Of a DNA stretch of 64,000 bases, positions 35,810 through 43,720 are shown one piece after another. The position numbers and the translations under genes were made by a program. Where the stretch lies: positions 62,001 to 126,000 of the forward strand of contig CALABJ010000013.1 of the NCBI GenBank assembly GCA_937885645.1, in the 5' to 3' direction. The notes below the pieces were generated by a model. It did not search any database. It worked only from the letters and a program-made list of their open reading frames with translations, and had not been told where the DNA came from. Position 1 is the stretch's first letter; each line of letters opens with the position of its first letter. The stretch is from RGIG4097 sp937885645. Lineage in GTDB: Bacteria > Bacillota > Clostridia > Christensenellales > CAG-917.

Positions 35810-36160
35810 ATGTCGCTTACAACATCCAATATTTATGGAAAAATTTCTATATCAGACGAGGCAGTTGCGCTTATCGCATCACAAGCCGCATCTGAATGCT
35901 ATGGCGTGGTCGAAATGGTATCACGCCGTTTTAGCGATAACATTGGCAACCTTTGGGGCAAAACCTCAGGTGGCAAAGGTGTCAAGGTCAATTCCGTTGA
36001 CAACCTTATGTTCATCGAAGTATACGTGGTCTTGAAGATCGGCGTAAATATCGAAGCGGTCAAAAAGTCTGTTGCGGACACAGTCAAGTTTGCGCTTGAA
36101 AACTTCACCGGCATGAGAGTGAAAAAAGTTCAAGTCAACGTGGTCGGCATCAGAGTTTAA
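35810..36160 (+). CDS. Asp23/YloU family protein
   Basis: The product is 116 residues. It is a DUF322/Asp23 domain protein: GKISISDEAVALIASQAASECYGVVEM at the start and VKVNSVDNLMFIEVYVVLKIGVNIEAV after it. In B. subtilis yloU precedes yloV, as here. Family members are linked to envelope stress or lipid metabolism, but the exact role is unsettled. Confidence 0.93.
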   Translation: MSLTTSNIYGKISISDEAVALIASQAASECYGVVEMVSRRFSDNIGNLWGKTSGGKGVKVNSVDNLMFIEVYVVLKIGVNIEAVKKSVADTVKFALENFTGMRVKKVQVNVVGIRV

Positions 36161-36173
36161 CAATAGAGGAAAT

Positions 36174-37844
36174 ATGAACAGTATAAACGGCACAACATTC
36201 AAAGAAATGCTTGCTGGGGGAGTTAAAGCATTAGAGCTCAATCGTGCACTTATTGACGAATTGAACGTTTTTCCCGTTCCTGACGGAGATACAGGCACAA
36301 ATATGTCCCTGACCATTTCAACCGCAATGCGTGAAGTGGGTCTTGCTGACACAAATGAGCTTGACAAAATCGCTCTTGCATTTTCAAAGGGAGCACTCAA
36401 AGGCGCGCGCGGAAATAGTGGCGTCATTCTTTCTCAAATCTTCAAAGGCTTTGCAGTGGCACTTGACAACAAGACAGAGCTCACCGCAAAAGACTTTGCG
36501 GAAGCAATGAAGAAGGGCACTGAGATTGCTTATGGCGCAGTCACCAAGCCCAAGGAAGGCACAATTCTCACCATCATCAGAGTTGCCAGTGAAAATGCAG
36601 TCAAATTTGCAAAGGGCAGAAACGTTGACTTTGTCAATTTCTTGTCACAAGTCATCGAAGCAGGTGAACAAATCCTTGCAAAAACTCCCGAAATGCTTCC
36701 CGTCCTTGCAAAAGCTGGAGTGGTTGACGCAGGCGGTCGTGGTCTTCTGACCATTTTTGAAGGCTTTTATGCTGTCCTTACTGGTGAAGAAATCAAGATG
36801 ATCAAGGATGACGCAGTGCGTCCTGCTGCACTCATTGTCAATGCAAACGGCACTGAAGCAACTGAGGAAGATATCCTTGTCAACGACTATGACAACATCA
36901 CCTTCCAGTATTGCACTGAATTTTTCATCACACACCTTAATTCAACAACAACTCTCAGCAATATAGACAAATTCCGTGATTATCTTATGACAATCGGCGA
37001 TTGTGTCCTTGTCATTGGTGACCTCGAACTTGTCAAAACGCACGTCCACACCAATCACCCTGATCAAGCACTGAAAGCAGCACTGAAACTTGGTGAACTT
37101 GACGGAGTCAAGATTGAAAATATGGTGGAACAAAACCGCAAAATCAAGGGCGAAAGCGACTCAAAGAAGAAAACTAAGAGAGAACCCGAAAAGGATTTTG
37201 CAATGGTTTCTATTTGTGCCGGTGACGGTCTCAGCGCAATCTTCAAAGACTTGATGGTTGATGTTGTTGTTGAAGGCGGTCAAACAATGAACCCTAGCGT
37301 CTATGATATACTTGGCGCAATCAATTCTGCCGGTGGAAAGAACGTTTACGTTCTTCCCAACAATCCCAACATTATCTTTGCCGCAGAACAAGCCAAAGAA
37401 CTTGCAGACGTCAACGTATACGTTATTCCCACAACTTGCACCCCCGAAGGCATTTCAGCAGCGCTCGCATTCAGCCCTGACTGCACAGCCGAAGAAAATT
37501 ATGAAAATATGAAAGCTTCATTCAGTGGTGTGAAAACTGTTGAGGTCACCCATGCAGTGCGCAACACTCGCATGAACGGATTCTCCGTGAAAGAGGGAGA
37601 CATCATTGCAATCAGCAATAAGAAAATCGTTGCAAAGAGCTCTTCAATCACCGAAGCAACCCTCAACAGCGTGAGAAAGATTTGCGCAGATTGCGATATG
37701 GTCACTTTGTACTACGGCGAAGGAGTCACTGAAAACGAAGCAATGCACGTTGCCGAAGTCATCGAGGCAGAGTATCCCGACCTTGAAGTTGCCGCATACT
37801 ATGGCGGTCAACCCCACTATTACTATATCCTTTCAGCAGAATAA
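36174..37844 (+). CDS. fakA: DAK2-domain protein, FakA/YloV (fatty acid kinase ATP-binding subunit)
   Basis: The product is 556 residues, full length. FakA phosphorylates fatty acids presented by a FakB carrier. The N-terminal DAK2 domain has the metal/ATP motif VPDGDTGTNMS (D37, D39) and GARGNSGVILSQI; the middle domain has VDAGGRGLLTIFEGF and the FVKTHVHTNHP-like segment (VKTHVHTNHPDQAL) and the C-terminal DegV-like half ends near YYGGQPHYYYI. No fakB lies in the window. GAGGAAAT precedes the start. recG follows after one base. Confidence 0.93.
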   Translation: MNSINGTTFKEMLAGGVKALELNRALIDELNVFPVPDGDTGTNMSLTISTAMREVGLADTNELDKIALAFSKGALKGARGNSGVILSQIFKGFAVALDNKTELTAKDFAEAMKKGTEIAYGAVTKPKEGTILTIIRVASENAVKFAKGRNVDFVNFLSQVIEAGEQILAKTPEMLPVLAKAGVVDAGGRGLLTIFEGFYAVLTGEEIKMIKDDAVRPAALIVNANGTEATEEDILVNDYDNITFQYCTEFFITHLNSTTTLSNIDKFRDYLMTIGDCVLVIGDLELVKTHVHTNHPDQALKAALKLGELDGVKIENMVEQNRKIKGESDSKKKTKREPEKDFAMVSICAGDGLSAIFKDLMVDVVVEGGQTMNPSVYDILGAINSAGGKNVYVLPNNPNIIFAAEQAKELADVNVYVIPTTCTPEGISAALAFSPDCTAEENYENMKASFSGVKTVEVTHAVRNTRMNGFSVKEGDIIAISNKKIVAKSSSITEATLNSVRKICADCDMVTLYYGEGVTENEAMHVAEVIEAEYPDLEVAAYYGGQPHYYYILSAE

Positions 37845-37845
37845 A

Positions 37846-39933
37846 ATGAAACTGACTGAGATTAAAGGCATCGGTGCACAACTTGAAAAGAAACTTTGTG
37901 CCCTTGGAATTGCCAGCGTCGGCAACTTGTTGTCCTTTTTCCCGTCTAAATACGTAGATTTAGGATTGCCCACTTCTGTCATCACAGCAGAAGAAGGGCA
38001 ATTTTATTTATTTGAAGGAGAAGTCGTTCGCCTCAGAGAAACTTCAAGTCGTAAAAAAGCCTTTACCGTCACCTTCAAGGACACCGTTTCAACAAAACCT
38101 GTTTATTTCAATGCAATCTTTTACAACCAACCTTATCTGAAAGTTGAATTTGAAATAGGCAGAAGGTTCAGACTTTTTTCAAAAATCACAGACGGGGGAG
38201 TATCTCTCCTTATAAATCCTACAATAGAGCCAGTTGACAAGCTCAAACTTCTCACCAAGGGCATTTACACGGTTTATCCTTTAAGAAATGAAATAGGTCA
38301 ACGTACTTTCAAAAAGTTAGTTTATGAATGTTTCAATTCCCTAGGATACAAACCTACAATAGTGGGTGTATGTGAAAGCAACGAAACCCCCATTGAATTG
38401 GCTTCAGAAAAGGGAATAATCAAGGGTGAAAACCTAACTGATAGTCAATATGCACTTTTTGACACACTATACAAAATTCACTTCCCAAAAGACGAAAAAG
38501 AGTGTAGAGAAGCCATAGAAACATTGTCAGCAGTAGATTTTGCAATGGGCCTAAAAACCTACCACAAATCCAAGATATCCGCCGATAAAGGAAGAAAAGT
38601 ATTCTACAAAACCCAAAATAATGTAAAACTTGACCTTGAAAATGCACTTTCTTTCCCTATTACCCCCACACAATCCTCGGCAATGGATGCAATACAAAAG
38701 GATTTGTGCTCCTCAGTCAATATGTCACGTATTGTCAGCGGTGACGTCGGGTCAGGAAAGTCTGTTGTTGCATATTTTGCTTTGACTTACGCATCAATTT
38801 GCGGAAAACAATCCGCATATATGTGTCCTACAGAAATCCTTGCTATTCAGCAATATTCCGCATATAAGAAAATTGCAGAGAAGTTGTCAATCTCGGTTGC
38901 GGTGTTGACTTCATCAACAAAGTCAGCGGAAAGACATGAGATACTCAATGGTCTGAAAACAGGAGAAATTTCAGTAATATTCGGCACACACTCACTTGTT
39001 GGAAAGGACGTGGAGTATGACAATCTTTCTCTTGCAGTCATTGATGAGCAACATAAATTTGGCGTTTCTTGCAGGGCAGAACTTGAAAATAAAGGTGCAG
39101 TTGACGTATTGACTCTGACAGCAACACCTATACCTCGCACTCTTGCACTGACACTTTACGACGATATAGACGTGTCATCAATAACAAAGCGTGAAAGCGC
39201 GAAGACTTCCATATCCACCAAAATTGTTCTTGAACACAAACTTGATGATTTGGTTTTATATATTGCTTCTGAATGTAGGGAGCACAACAAGCAAGCCTTT
39301 ATCGTTTGTCCTACAATCAAGGATAGTGATGGCCTAGATATTTACTCAGTTGACAAATTCTATTCCTTGTATTCAAGCAAATTCAGCAATCTAAACCTGT
39401 CAATTCTTCACGGAAAGCTTTCAGCCATCGAAAAGAGAACAGCCATGGAAGAGTTTTCAGCTGGCAAAACACAGGTGCTCGTTGCCACATCTTTGGTTGA
39501 AGTTGGCATCGACACAAAAGCAAGCATTATTGCAGTGCTCAATGCTGACAGATTTGGTCTTGCATCACTCCATCAACTTAGAGGAAGAGTGGGTAGAGAC
39601 GGCAGTCAAGCATATTGTTTCCTTCATGTTAAGAGTGCAGGAGCAACAGCACTAGAAAGACTGCTTGCTATGGAAAACATTTACGACGGCCTGATGCTTG
39701 CAGAAAAAGACCTTGAAATGCGTGGTGCAGGTGATTTCCTCGGCACAAAGCAGAAAGGAGTCACCCTTTCACCATATTTCAATCTTCCTTCAAACGTTAA
39801 AGTGCTTATGAAAGCCAAAGAAATGTCAAAAGACTCTAGATATGACGGATTGACCACCATAATGAGTGATTTGTTTGGTGCGGATTATTCAGATTTTGAA
39901 AACAAATTGAAGTCTGTGACACTTAATAGTTGA
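37846..39933 (+). CDS. recG: ATP-dependent DNA helicase RecG
   Basis: The product is 695 residues. The start ATG 37846 gives MKLTEIKGIG, the family N-terminus, one base after fakA. The N-terminal wedge/OB domain precedes helicase motifs: Walker A GDVGSGKS, IDEQH, TATPIPRTLALTLYDDID, TSLVEVGID and HQLRGRVGRDG. The C-terminal MRGAGDFLGTKQKG is typical. It remodels stalled forks and Holliday junctions. Confidence 0.97.
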   Translation: MKLTEIKGIGAQLEKKLCALGIASVGNLLSFFPSKYVDLGLPTSVITAEEGQFYLFEGEVVRLRETSSRKKAFTVTFKDTVSTKPVYFNAIFYNQPYLKVEFEIGRRFRLFSKITDGGVSLLINPTIEPVDKLKLLTKGIYTVYPLRNEIGQRTFKKLVYECFNSLGYKPTIVGVCESNETPIELASEKGIIKGENLTDSQYALFDTLYKIHFPKDEKECREAIETLSAVDFAMGLKTYHKSKISADKGRKVFYKTQNNVKLDLENALSFPITPTQSSAMDAIQKDLCSSVNMSRIVSGDVGSGKSVVAYFALTYASICGKQSAYMCPTEILAIQQYSAYKKIAEKLSISVAVLTSSTKSAERHEILNGLKTGEISVIFGTHSLVGKDVEYDNLSLAVIDEQHKFGVSCRAELENKGAVDVLTLTATPIPRTLALTLYDDIDVSSITKRESAKTSISTKIVLEHKLDDLVLYIASECREHNKQAFIVCPTIKDSDGLDIYSVDKFYSLYSSKFSNLNLSILHGKLSAIEKRTAMEEFSAGKTQVLVATSLVEVGIDTKASIIAVLNADRFGLASLHQLRGRVGRDGSQAYCFLHVKSAGATALERLLAMENIYDGLMLAEKDLEMRGAGDFLGTKQKGVTLSPYFNLPSNVKVLMKAKEMSKDSRYDGLTTIMSDLFGADYSDFENKLKSVTLNS

Positions 39934-39988
39934 CGCAAAATTCAAATATGAATTTAATTCATTAAATTGCTTTGATTTTCACTCTATC

Positions 39989-40016
39989 TAACCGCCTATT
40001 TTGGCGGTTTTTGTCT
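39989..40016 (+). terminator. Terminator of asp23-fakA-recG
   Basis: The stem AACCGCC (39990-39996) pairs with GGCGGTT (40003-40009), followed by TTTGTCTTTT. Confidence 0.87.
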
Positions 40017-40052
40017 TTTAATTGCGAATAAGACCTCATCTTCGGTTGACAT

Positions 40053-40080
40053 TTGACATTTTTTCATTATTATGTATAAT
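40053..40080 (+). promoter_or_regulatory. Promoter of OLE RNA
   Basis: TTGACA (40053-40058), a 16-nt spacer, then TATAAT (40075-40080) preceded by TG: both hexamers are perfect consensus, the best promoter on the plus strand of the window. A second TTGACA lies at 40046. The predicted start near 40087 coincides with the first base of the OLE closing helix. Confidence 0.85.
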
Positions 40081-40086
40081 ATAGTT

Positions 40087-40678
40087 GAATGGTGGCGCAG
40101 TATTCTAGTCAGCATTATCCGAACCGAAGGCGGGGGTAAAATATCGCCAAAGGGCATATCGATGAAGTTTCTGGTGATGGCTTTTGTTGCCCAAACTTGG
40201 GCTGTTGCTGGGAGTTAAGGCTTTTGGGCGTGTCGCAACGGCATGCGAAGGGCGACCCAATCGCCGTGGAGACCCAAATCGGTGGACATATTCCAGATGA
40301 ATGGTCTACTGACTGGGATTAAACCTGTCATGCGGTGGCTCGTGCGCTGTGGACAGTGTAGCCTGCCTTGAGTGGTCTCGCAGGGATAAAGGAACGGTTA
40401 TCGTTCGTCGGCCGACGGACCTTGCCGATGGCCTTTTGAAATCTTGACTGCAAAACAGGACTAGGTCGGAGTGATGTTGCCAAGGAAATCTTCTAGACTG
40501 TTCTCGTAAGCAGTTCGGGGATTATAGTGTGCACTTAGTGGCGATTCGGTGAAGCGTAGGGAAACCACGCTGGTTGCAACGTAATCGGAAACGTCTTGGT
40601 CGGCGACGACAAGTTGTTGCTTCGGGAAAACCTACCGAACCTATGGCGCAAGGTTTACTCGAATTGTTGCCACCATTT
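40087..40678 (+). ncRNA. ole: OLE RNA (ornate large extremophilic RNA)
   Basis: This is a gene-free, GC-richer, highly structured segment of about 592 nt, the known size class of OLE RNA (about 600 nt). Its ends pair: 40087-40096 with 40669-40678 (10 bp, last a G.T). Internal inverted repeats include the perfect palindrome GTCGGCCGAC at 40407-40416. It has a consensus promoter whose start matches the 5' end, and is followed after 19 bases by a four-helix membrane protein with the features of OapA, then tlyA, (nadK), argR and recN, the setting described for OLE in Bacillus halodurans. OLE forms a membrane-associated RNP with OapA and is linked to stress tolerance and magnesium homeostasis. I assign it by size, context and partner, not by covariance search. 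Confidence 0.92.
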
Positions 40679-40697
40679 CAATCATTTTAGGAGAAAT

Positions 40698-41399
40698 ATG
40701 GAAAAACAAGAGGACGGCCACAGTAGTATAGTCATCAACAAGGACGAAGAATCTCGTCCCATTTCTCAAGACGAAAAGAAACAGAAAAAGCAACCGAAAA
40801 AGAAGCGCAACCTTTGGAGCGTGAAAATTACGGTTGTTTCTTTATTTATTTCTGCATTTATCAGTTTTCTTAGCGAGCTGACGGCATCAAGTGAGCATAT
40901 CATCGTCACAATAATGCTGTTGTTCTTCCTGATTTTGTGCAGTATTTTGTTTGACGGCATTGGTGTTGCATCAACTTCCTGCGACATAACACCCTTTGTG
41001 TCAATGGCGTCACGCAAGGTATATGGCGCAAAGACAGCGCTGTGGCTTGTCAAAAACAACGAGAAAGTGTCCAATGTCTGCAATGACGTCATAGGAGATA
41101 TTTTCGGCATCATTTCCGGCGCTTGCTCGGCAGCAATCGTTGTTAAACTTGTGGTTGGTATGGACCAAAAATGGCAACAATGGGTGACAATCGGCATATC
41201 AGCACTTGTTTCAGCACTGACTATTGGTGGCAAGGCATTCCTTAAAAACATTGCTATATCCAACTCAAAAGAGTTCATAATGTTTGTGGCGCGAATTATT
41301 GCAATCTTCAATCCTGAAGAAAGACGTAGACGCAAACATCAAAAAGAAAAACAAAAGAAATACGAAGAAGAGAAGGAAAAGCAAAACGTTGAGAGTTGA
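40698..41399 (+). CDS. oapA: OLE-associated membrane protein OapA
   Basis: The product is 233 residues. The start ATG 40698 has AGGAG at 40689-40693; upstream in-frame codons lie inside the OLE RNA. The N-terminus is hydrophilic and Lys-rich (about residues 26-38). There are four predicted helices (about 43-61, 66-90, 134-153, 161-180) and a very basic then acidic C-terminal tail with RRRRKHQKEK. A DxxxD motif is present at D130-D134 (NDVIGD), matching the DX3D motif I recall as functionally important in OapA. Basic tails suit RNA binding at the membrane. The last 11 bases overlap tlyA. Confidence 0.88.
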   Translation: MEKQEDGHSSIVINKDEESRPISQDEKKQKKQPKKKRNLWSVKITVVSLFISAFISFLSELTASSEHIIVTIMLLFFLILCSILFDGIGVASTSCDITPFVSMASRKVYGAKTALWLVKNNEKVSNVCNDVIGDIFGIISGACSAAIVVKLVVGMDQKWQQWVTIGISALVSALTIGGKAFLKNIAISNSKEFIMFVARIIAIFNPEERRRRKHQKEKQKKYEEEKEKQNVES

Positions 41400-42102
41400 T
41401 AAGTATCTCACTGAAAACAACCTTACGCCTTCAAGGACTTATGCGGAAAACCTTGTCCTGAAAGGCAAAGTCAAAGTAGACGGCAAAGTTATCTTGAAGC
41501 CGTCTTTTGACGTTAAAGAGAGTATGGTTGTTGAGATAATTGAAGACGAAGGCTACGCTTCACAAGGCGCATACAAACTTGTTGAAGCAATCCGTGCTTT
41601 CAACCTTAATCTTCAAGGATTTGACACCGCAGATATTGGTTGCAGCAATGGTGGATTCACCGACGTAATGCTTCGTCAAAACGTCAATTCTGTCCTTGCA
41701 GTTGACGTGGCAGAATGCGATTTGCCTGAGCGCATTCTAAACGACAATAGAGTCACTTTTATACAGCAAAATGCACGAGATCTTGTTGTGGATTCCTTGA
41801 AAGATTTTGTATGCAGTGACGTCAGTTTCATTTCACTTCGCCTTATTTTGCCCACAATATACAAATTATTGAAAGTGGGCGGAGAAGCGGTTGTCCTCAT
41901 AAAGCCTCAATTTGAACTTGAAAAGTCTGCCCTCAGCAAAAAGGGCATCGTCCTAAGTGAAAAGGACAGACAAAGAGCAATAAACCTAGTAAAAGGATAC
42001 GCAGTTTCAAGTGGTTTTGATGTTTTAGGGCTTACAACCTCACCAATCTTTTATGAAAACAAAAACGTTGAGTATCTCTTGCACTTGAAAAAAAGCAAAT
42101 AA
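41389..42102 (+). CDS. tlyA: TlyA family rRNA 2'-O-methyltransferase (YqxC)
   Basis: The product is 237 residues. The start is probably a TTG at 41389, giving LRVDKYLTENNL as in the family, with AAGGAA about 11 bases upstream inside oapA. The N-terminal S4 RNA-binding domain (RTYAENLVLKGKVKVDGKVI) is followed by the FtsJ-type methyltransferase (TADIGCSNGGFTDVMLR; LPERI; DVSFISLRLILP; VVLIKPQFE). TlyA methylates 16S and, in some lineages, 23S rRNA. In B. halodurans the orthologue is also downstream of ole-oapA. Confidence 0.93.
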   Translation: MRVDKYLTENNLTPSRTYAENLVLKGKVKVDGKVILKPSFDVKESMVVEIIEDEGYASQGAYKLVEAIRAFNLNLQGFDTADIGCSNGGFTDVMLRQNVNSVLAVDVAECDLPERILNDNRVTFIQQNARDLVVDSLKDFVCSDVSFISLRLILPTIYKLLKVGGEAVVLIKPQFELEKSALSKKGIVLSEKDRQRAINLVKGYAVSSGFDVLGLTTSPIFYENKNVEYLLHLKKSK

Positions 42103-42107
42103 AAAAG

Positions 42108-42137
42108 AAAATCAACCTATGGTTGATTTTTTTTGTT
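42108..42137 (+). terminator. Terminator of ole-oapA-tlyA
   Basis: AAAATCAACC pairs with GGTTGATTTT around loop TAT, followed by TTTTG. Confidence 0.87.
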
Positions 42138-42174
42138 TACAATTAAGTTGTTTTAAAGGTTAGAATTATAAAAC

Positions 42175-42205
42175 AGGCGTCACTTAGTGGCGCTTCTTTT
42201 TTACT
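42175..42205 (+). terminator. Second terminator-like hairpin after tlyA
   Basis: GCGTCAC / GTGGCGC (about 42178-42193, loop TTA, one G.T pair) is followed on the plus strand by TTCTTTTTT. The stop codon of the minus-strand small gene lies in the loop. Confidence 0.6.
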
Positions 42206-42303
42206 ATGCAAACGACGATGATGATGACTGCAACTGCAAGTCCTGCCACACCGCCTAGCACGCTGACTGTAAAATCATCAATGCAAAGAAGAGTGTTTAT
42301 CAT
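42184..42303 (-). CDS. 39-residue single-pass membrane protein, leaderless
   Basis: A short minus-strand gene: ATG at 42303-42301, TAA at 42186-42184. The product has a polar N-terminus (MINTLLCIDDF), a single hydrophobic helix at about residues 13-34 with GGVAG near its start, and a basic tail VKKKRH, the charge pattern of an N-out/C-in helix. A perfect consensus promoter (TTGACA, 17 nt, TATAAT) ends seven bases before the ATG, so the mRNA should be leaderless; there is no ribosome-binding site. It lies between the OLE/tlyA unit and nadK, pointing at the former. Small membrane proteins of this size are often regulators of larger membrane complexes; any link to OapA is speculation. Confidence 0.65.
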   Translation of the reverse strand: MINTLLCIDDFTVSVLGGVAGLAVAVIIIVVCIVKKKRH

Positions 42304-42309
42304 ACCATG

Positions 42310-42338
42310 ATTATAGTGCCACAAAGTCAATTTGTCAA
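42310..42338 (-). promoter_or_regulatory. Perfect consensus promoter of the 39-residue gene
   Basis: On the minus strand, TTGACA (42338-42333), a 17-nt spacer, then TATAAT (42315-42310). It is the only canonical promoter in the window with both hexamers exact and a 17-nt spacer. Confidence 0.8.
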
Positions 42339-42432
42339 TGAAAAAGAGAAAACCACTTTCGGCGGTCTAATCGGGTGGTTTTATATACTATAAAAATCCA
42401 TCAAAATTTTGTCTTTAAATTTTGAAAATGTC

Positions 42433-42461
42433 TTGTATAAAAATGAATATTAATGTATAAT
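42433..42461 (+). promoter_or_regulatory. Promoter of nadK-argR-recN, near-leaderless
   Basis: TTGTAT (42433-42438), a 17-nt spacer, then TATAAT (42456-42461). Start codon ATG 42472 is ten bases past the -10, so the leader is only about 3-4 nt. Confidence 0.65.
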
Positions 42462-42471
42462 GCTGTATGTT

Positions 42472-43245
42472 ATGAAATTGGCAATTTTTTCAAAAGAAAG
42501 TCTGTCCTCACACCCTCGAAAGGTTGAGTTGACGGAAAATCTCAAAAGGCTCGGCTTTGATGTTGTTGAGGCAAACACAGATAGAGCACATGTCTGCGCA
42601 GACTGCCTTTTGGTGTTTGGCGGAGACGGCACAATGCTCACTGCTGCAACCACTTTTGACTTGCCAATTCTTGGCGTAAACCTTGGCAACGTTGGTTTTT
42701 TGACACAATTTGAGTCATCAGTGACCGCAGAAGACATTGCAAAAGCGGTCAAGTGTGGTAAAGTGGTGACAAGAAGTCTTATTGAAACTGAGGTCGAAGA
42801 CACTATGCTCGTTGCTCTCAACGATTTGACAGTGAAGAGCACAACGGCAAGACCTATCACACTTTCAGTATCAGTTGACGGACAATTTGTTGACAAATAT
42901 CATGCGGACGGCATCATCGTGTCAACACCCACCGGCTCAACGGCCTATTCGTTGTCCGCAGGCGGTCCTGTGCTTGCACCCGACGTTGACGCCATGGTCA
43001 TCAACCCAATTTGCCCTCACTCATTGCACTCACGCACACTTGTTGTAAGTGGTGACAGTACAGTTGAAATCACCGTAGATGATGAAGGAGCAGTGGTTTT
43101 TGCCGATAGTGAAAACTGCGCAAACGTGACAAACACAATAAAAATCAAAAAGTCGTCTAAAACCGCAAGATTTATCGACGTGGACAAGCGCGACTTCTAC
43201 AATAAACTTTTAGAAAAAATGAACAGATGGGGCACTACGTGCTGA
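42472..43245 (+). CDS. nadK: NAD kinase
   Basis: The product is 257 residues, making NADP from NAD. ATG 42472 (MKLAIFSKES) is preferred over the in-frame ATG at 42460, which overlaps the -10 box. The family motifs are FGGDGTML (catalytic Asp), LGVNLGNVGFL, ALNDLTVKS and ADGIIVSTPTGSTAYSLSAGGP. There is no ribosome-binding site. argR follows after 19 bases. Confidence 0.96.
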   Translation: MKLAIFSKESLSSHPRKVELTENLKRLGFDVVEANTDRAHVCADCLLVFGGDGTMLTAATTFDLPILGVNLGNVGFLTQFESSVTAEDIAKAVKCGKVVTRSLIETEVEDTMLVALNDLTVKSTTARPITLSVSVDGQFVDKYHADGIIVSTPTGSTAYSLSAGGPVLAPDVDAMVINPICPHSLHSRTLVVSGDSTVEITVDDEGAVVFADSENCANVTNTIKIKKSSKTARFIDVDKRDFYNKLLEKMNRWGTTC

Positions 43246-43264
43246 CCTATGTTTGGAGGATATA

Positions 43265-43720
43265 ATGGCAAGAGCATCAAGACAACTCAAAATTCTTGAA
43301 ATCATCGCAAAACACGACATCGACACACAAGAAGAATTGGTTGCACGTCTTCGTGAAGACGGCTATTCAGTGACACAAGCCACGGTGAGCCGTGACATCA
43401 AAGACATGAACATCATCAAGACTTTCACTGATGACGGCAGACACTACAAGTACGTGGCTCAACAACCCAAAGAGCCCTCAACCGCAGACAAATTTATCAA
43501 AATTTTCCGCAACACAGTGCTTTCAATCCGCTCCGCAGAAAATCTTGTGATTCTCAAAACCGAACAAGGTGCTGCAAGTGCAGCAGCAGAGCTTATTGAC
43601 CGCCTTGAATATGAAGAAATACTTGGCGTAATCGCAGGTGACAACACCATTTTTGTGGCTGTTGATTCTGTTGACCACGTTGATGGAGTTATGGACGCTC
43701 TCGAAAACATTTTGCAATAA
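43265..43720 (+). CDS. argR: Arginine repressor ArgR/AhrC family
   Basis: The product is 151 residues. The start ATG 43265 follows GGAGGA by a few bases. The N-terminal winged helix has EELVARLREDGYSVTQATVSRDIKDM; the C-terminal hexamerisation/arginine-binding part has SAAAELIDR and EILGVIAGDNTIFVAV. It regulates arginine metabolism and sits before recN in almost all Bacillota. It overlaps recN by one base. Confidence 0.95.
   Translation: MARASRQLKILEIIAKHDIDTQEELVARLREDGYSVTQATVSRDIKDMNIIKTFTDDGRHYKYVAQQPKEPSTADKFIKIFRNTVLSIRSAENLVILKTEQGAASAAAELIDRLEYEEILGVIAGDNTIFVAVDSVDHVDGVMDALENILQ

Noticed and set aside
40087..40697. Coding extension of oapA upstream to 40596, or a gene inside 40087-40678
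   Set aside because: The region has no plausible protein frame, carries a strong promoter and end-pairing helix, and AGGAG at 40689 sets the oapA start at 40698.
40766..41335. 189-codon open frame on the minus strand inside oapA
   Set aside because: Antisense shadow of a membrane protein gene; no ribosome-binding site or promoter, and oapA has clear topology and context.
42208..42312. Plus-strand 34-codon frame starting ATGCAAACG opposite the 39-residue gene
   Set aside because: No promoter or ribosome-binding site, a Thr/Met/Pro-rich product without features; the minus-strand frame has a perfect promoter and a membrane helix.
42349..42382. Inverted repeat AAAACCAC/GTGGTTTT before nadK as terminator
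   Set aside because: The 18-base loop and lack of a clear T run on either strand make it weak; left unassigned.
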